Positions 61,056-64,000 of a stretch of DNA of 64,000 nt are shown here, one piece after another. Numbering within the stretch: position 1 is the stretch's first letter; each line of letters starts with the position of its first letter. Made by a program: the position numbers and the translations under genes. The notes under the pieces are model-generated. The model worked only from the letters and a program-made list of their open reading frames with translations, made no database searches and was not told the origin of the DNA. This DNA is from Bacillota bacterium (GTDB taxonomy: Bacteria > Sysuimicrobiota > Sysuimicrobiia > Sysuimicrobiales > Segetimicrobiaceae): the NCBI GenBank assembly GCA_021324255.1, contig JAJPJL010000068.1:1-64000 (forward strand), given 5' to 3'.

Positions 61056-62760
61056 CCGCGGGACCCTCGGGCCCCGCCGCGGGCGGCGCATCCCCGGCGC
61101 CGTCCCCCCGCAGCATGCAGGCCCGCGCGAGCGCGACGGGCACCGAGCCGTGCGAGAGGAGCCGGTCGTGGAACGACCGCAGCGTGAAGCCCGGCCGGGG
61201 GAGCAGCGCGCGGCGGAGCGCGTGAATCATGTCCGTCCCAACGAGGTACACGAGCGCCGTTCCCGGGAACAGGCTGTTCTTCACCGCCTCGGCCCGCGCG
61301 GCGTCGGGCGACAGGCCCGCGCGGTCCCGGTACCAGGCGATCGCCTGATCCAGGCTGAGCGCGCCTTGGTGCAGGCGGACGTCCACGAGCGCCCGGACGG
61401 CCTGCCGGAGGCGGGCGTGACGGTGCGCGAGCTGCTCCAGCGGGTCGAGAAACCCGTGTTCGTCCATCAGGTCGGTGGCGTAGCACGCCCACCCCTCGGC
61501 CATGGTGCCGCCGCAAAGCATCGCGATGCGTGAGGCGCAGTCCACGGCGGCGATCCGCCCGATCCGCGACGCGGTCCGGTACGCGTACCAGTTCTGGACG
61601 TGGTGGCCGAGCCCGCCGTGATGGATCACGTGGTTGAGCTTGATGACGCTGTCGTTCGCGGCGCGCAGGCGGCGGAGCTGCTCGGCCTCCGGCATCGCCG
61701 GCTCGACCGGGGGGACGTGGTACTCCACGATCGGGACCGCGTCGAACGGCGCCGGTGAACGGTACGGGATGAAGTACAGGTACGGCGCCGCGGCGCGGAC
61801 CCACGTCGGTTGCGGCACGTACCGGATCGGGTAGTCCGGCCACGTCACGAGGTCCCGCGCCAGGGCGGCGTTGCGCGCCGCGGCCCACATCTCTCCGAAG
61901 CGATCGTAGTACGCGGCCCCGGACGGGTGGCGGTCGAGCAGCCGCGCCAGCGCGGCCTGCGGCGATGGCGCGCCGAGCGCGGCGGCGCCCGCGGCGAGAG
62001 CGCGTTCGCGGGCGGCGATCTGCTGCTCGGCGTACGCGGCGATCTCGTCCGCGCTCTGGTCGAGACAGTGCCCAGAGCGCAGGAGCAGCGCGAGCGCGTC
62101 GGAGCCGCAGGCGTACTGCTCGGTCGCACGCGCGCGGAGGGCGGTCTCGAGGTGGTGCTGGAACGCCGCGAACGCCTCCGCCGCGCGCGCGGCGGCATGA
62201 CGCAGCGCCGGTGCCGCGATGCCCGCGTCGCGGATCCAGAGATCGATGCCGCCGGCCAGCAGGAGACGGGCTCCGGCGCACTCGCGCAGGGCGCGGTCGA
62301 TCCACGCGGACGGCGCCTCACGGACGTTACGGCGTCCCTGCTCCAGGAACGCGGGGATCGCGGACAGCCTCGCCGTGGCGCACTCGAGCCGCTCGCCGAG
62401 CGGGCGAAACGGCCGGAGCATGAGGCCGATGACGCCGAAGAGCGCCTCGCCCGTGTACACGCATGGGTTTCCGCGATGACCGTGAGCGGACTCGCGCTCC
62501 CAGCGCTCGATCGCCAGTACGCCCTCGGCGAGCCGGCGGTCGATCTCCTCGGCGGCCCCAAGCGGCTCCTCCGGGAGGGTGCGCAGCGCCCCGAGCAGCG
62601 CGTCCGCCGCGGACGCGGCCTCGTCGACGCCGGCCGGCGAATAGTCCGGGAGCCGGTCATCGTACCCGTGCACGCCGATGAACGTGGCGTTGACGGGATG
62701 ATAGCGGTAGTAGGCGCTCAGAAAGCCGTCGAGCCACGCGGCCAGCGCGGGGGCGGGCAC
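61027..62760 (-). CDS. DUF885 family protein with variant metallopeptidase motif
   Basis: A 577-residue DUF885 protein. The family zinc site is normally HExxPGHH; here it reads HHGGLGHHVQ, so the general-base Glu is replaced by His and Pro by Leu. The second signature MAEGWACYATDLMDEHGF, with its Glu ligand, is intact. GTG 62760 was chosen: the conserved LDGFLSAYYRYHPVNATFIG starts just after, GAGG lies nine bases upstream, and the rest of the open frame is antisense to the next gene. Whether it is an active peptidase is open. Confidence 0.78.
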   Translation of the reverse strand: MPAPALAAWLDGFLSAYYRYHPVNATFIGVHGYDDRLPDYSPAGVDEAASAADALLGALRTLPEEPLGAAEEIDRRLAEGVLAIERWERESAHGHRGNPCVYTGEALFGVIGLMLRPFRPLGERLECATARLSAIPAFLEQGRRNVREAPSAWIDRALRECAGARLLLAGGIDLWIRDAGIAAPALRHAAARAAEAFAAFQHHLETALRARATEQYACGSDALALLLRSGHCLDQSADEIAAYAEQQIAARERALAAGAAALGAPSPQAALARLLDRHPSGAAYYDRFGEMWAAARNAALARDLVTWPDYPIRYVPQPTWVRAAAPYLYFIPYRSPAPFDAVPIVEYHVPPVEPAMPEAEQLRRLRAANDSVIKLNHVIHHGGLGHHVQNWYAYRTASRIGRIAAVDCASRIAMLCGGTMAEGWACYATDLMDEHGFLDPLEQLAHRHARLRQAVRALVDVRLHQGALSLDQAIAWYRDRAGLSPDAARAEAVKNSLFPGTALVYLVGTDMIHALRRALLPRPGFTLRSFHDRLLSHGSVPVALARACMLRGDGAGDAPPAAGPEGPAVSSARLRPS

Positions 62761-62765
62761 CGGTC

Positions 62766-63887
62766 TCAGGCCTCGAGCGGCAGCGAGATCCACCGGGCCT
62801 CGCGGTACGAGCGCTCGACCGCGTTGATCACTTCCTGGACCCACGCGCCGTCCTCGAAGTTGCCCTGGTTGCGCGTCCCGCCCGCGCGGATCTCGTCGAT
62901 GAAGTCCCGGATCAGGTTGGCGTAGAACAGCGAGCGCCACGACTCGCGCGGGTGGCCGCCCGGCGGGTAGAACCGCTGCGGGATCTCCCGCACGTTGAAC
63001 TCGACCGCGTCCGGTGTGGCGGTTCTGATCGTCTCCGCGACGCCGCCCTCCTCGACGAGCCGGCAGATGACGGCGCCCCGCTCGCCGTACAGCCGCGCCT
63101 CCACGCCGGGGTAGTTGCCGATCGTCACGTAGCTGGTTTGGATCGAGCCGATCGCGCCGTTGACGTACTCGCCGATGAAGATGTCGCCGTCGTCGATGTT
63201 CATCCGCATCGTCCGGCCGGTCGCCCGCACGACGCGCTCGGGGATGAAGTTGCGCATCGTGCCGACGACGCGGGTGTAGTCCGCGCCGACCCACCAGTGC
63301 CCGATGTCGATGATCGGGGCGCCGTACCCTTCGAGCGACGATGTCCTGAGGGCCGTCTGATCCGCGGTGTGGTCGACCTGGCGGAGCGGGACGGCAGGGT
63401 CGAGCCACTGCGAGTTCTGCTCGTACCCGTTGAACACGAACGGCCGGCCGACGAAGCCGTCGTCCAGCAGGGACCTGGCGTAGAGGACCCCCGGGCTGTA
63501 TCGGAACGTAAACCCGAGCTTCGTCTTGAGGCCCCGCCGGCGGGCGAGCGCGGCGAGGTCGCGGGTCTGCCGGAAGTCGTAGGCGACCGGCTTCTCGCAC
63601 AGGACGTGCTTCCCCGCCTCGATCGCGGCCCGCGCCAGCTCGAGATGGGTGTGGGACGGCGTGGCGATGTCGATGACATCGAGGTCCGAACGAGCGACGA
63701 CGTCCTGCCAGTCCGCCGCGGCCTCGGGGACCGCGAACTGCCCCGCGAGATCCCGGGCGCGCGCCGCCTCCGGATCGCAGATGACGGCGATCTCGGCGCG
63801 CGGATCGCGCCGCCACCCGGGAAGATGGGCGGCCCGCGCCCAGTTGCCCGCGCCGAGCACACCGATTCGCAGCACCGAGTTCCGCAT
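62766..63887 (-). CDS. Gfo/Idh/MocA family oxidoreductase
   Basis: A 373-residue NAD(P)-dependent sugar/polyol dehydrogenase-like protein. Rossmann loop LRIGVLGAGNWARAAHLPG, VIDIATPSHTHLELA, the conserved KHVLCEKPVAYD with the catalytic Lys, and GAPIIDIGHWWVG in the C-terminal domain are visible. ATG 63887 was chosen because GGAGGTGC lies five bases upstream; ATG 63905 would add six residues. It precedes the DUF885 gene by five bases in one operon. Substrate unknown. Confidence 0.87.
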   Translation of the reverse strand: MRNSVLRIGVLGAGNWARAAHLPGWRRDPRAEIAVICDPEAARARDLAGQFAVPEAAADWQDVVARSDLDVIDIATPSHTHLELARAAIEAGKHVLCEKPVAYDFRQTRDLAALARRRGLKTKLGFTFRYSPGVLYARSLLDDGFVGRPFVFNGYEQNSQWLDPAVPLRQVDHTADQTALRTSSLEGYGAPIIDIGHWWVGADYTRVVGTMRNFIPERVVRATGRTMRMNIDDGDIFIGEYVNGAIGSIQTSYVTIGNYPGVEARLYGERGAVICRLVEEGGVAETIRTATPDAVEFNVREIPQRFYPPGGHPRESWRSLFYANLIRDFIDEIRAGGTRNQGNFEDGAWVQEVINAVERSYREARWISLPLEA

Positions 63888-64000
63888 ACGCACCTCCGAG
63901 GACATCGCCGGTCTCTATTCGAAGAGAACGGCGAGAGTTCCGGCCCGCCGTACGGGGCGCGGCCGCAAGATCCCGGGACGACGACGGGGAGGGAGGGGGC

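Noticed and set aside
61027-63816. A 929-residue reverse-strand open frame suggesting a giant DUF885 fusion
   Set aside because: The first 350 residues are an Arg/Gly-rich off-frame reading of the Gfo/Idh/MocA gene; DUF885 begins at GTG 62760.

Overview
The window is about 64 kb of high-GC (roughly 70%) bacterial chromosome with GTG and TTG starts alongside ATG, and many 1- to 4-base gene overlaps. It looks like an uncultured Gram-positive-type or deep-branching (Terrabacteria-like) bacterium. The reasons are a T-box leader, an AroH-type chorismate mutase, high-GC codon use and a CRP-like regulator with an actinobacterial-style recognition helix. The phylum cannot be fixed from this sequence. 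There is one tRNA (Lys), no rRNA, no CRISPR array and no recognisable transposase or integrase.

Region by region. 1-5.6 kb: the 3' end of gyrA, then DoxX, DinB-like and HExxH metallopeptidase genes, a strong terminator, tatA, a histidine phosphatase, and a reverse-strand phosphoribosyltransferase-MFS pair. 5.7-12.4 kb: a shikimate operon (aroE, aroC, a fused aroK-aroB, aroQ, aroH, aroA) ending in a TauE-type permease. 12.4-13.5 kb: a reverse-strand D-threonine aldolase/D-serine dehydratase-like gene. 13.7-23.8 kb: a promoter and T-box riboregulator whose specifier codon reads UGG (Trp), then aroF, tyrA, trpE, trpG, trpD, trpC, trpS, trpF, trpB and trpA. Together the two operons encode every enzyme from PEP plus erythrose-4-phosphate to tryptophan, plus the synthetase that charges tRNA-Trp and the first steps to tyrosine. 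23.9-28.5 kb: citrate synthase, an SDR oxidoreductase and a penicillin-acylase-family hydrolase.

28.5-31.5 kb is an accessory patch. A tRNA-Lys gene has its 3' 53 bases repeated 1,363 bp downstream. Between the copies lie an AbiEi-like antitoxin gene and an internally deleted AbiEii-like toxin gene, which is the footprint of a tRNA-targeted mini-island without its own integrase. Small hypothetical genes and a frameshifted Gfo/Idh/MocA oxidoreductase follow. 31.5-36.8 kb: a methyltransferase, a Kch-like potassium channel, an EamA exporter, a small secreted protein, a GNAT acetyltransferase and a one-helix membrane protein.

36.9-42.7 kb is the most suggestive regulatory locus. It has a perfect TGTGA-N6-TCACA operator, a primary-like sigma factor, a Crp family regulator with intact cyclic-nucleotide and DNA-reading residues, a cytoplasmic papain-like peptidase, and a large protein combining a degenerate class III cyclase domain, an NB-ARC-type ATPase and TPR-like repeats.

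42.7-50.1 kb: small membrane and secreted proteins, then a reverse-strand carbohydrate-type ABC importer whose Tat-exported binding protein is interrupted by an in-frame amber codon, flanked by an amidase and an alpha/beta hydrolase lacking its nucleophile; then a YceI protein. 50.2-55.4 kb: a probable catabolic cluster (MFS, ThDP enzyme, CitE-like CoA lyase, ACMSD-like amidohydrolase). 55.5-61.1 kb: energy genes, a three-subunit NAD(P) transhydrogenase and cytochrome bd oxidase cydAB. 61.0-63.9 kb: a DUF885 protein and a Gfo/Idh/MocA oxidoreductase on the reverse strand.
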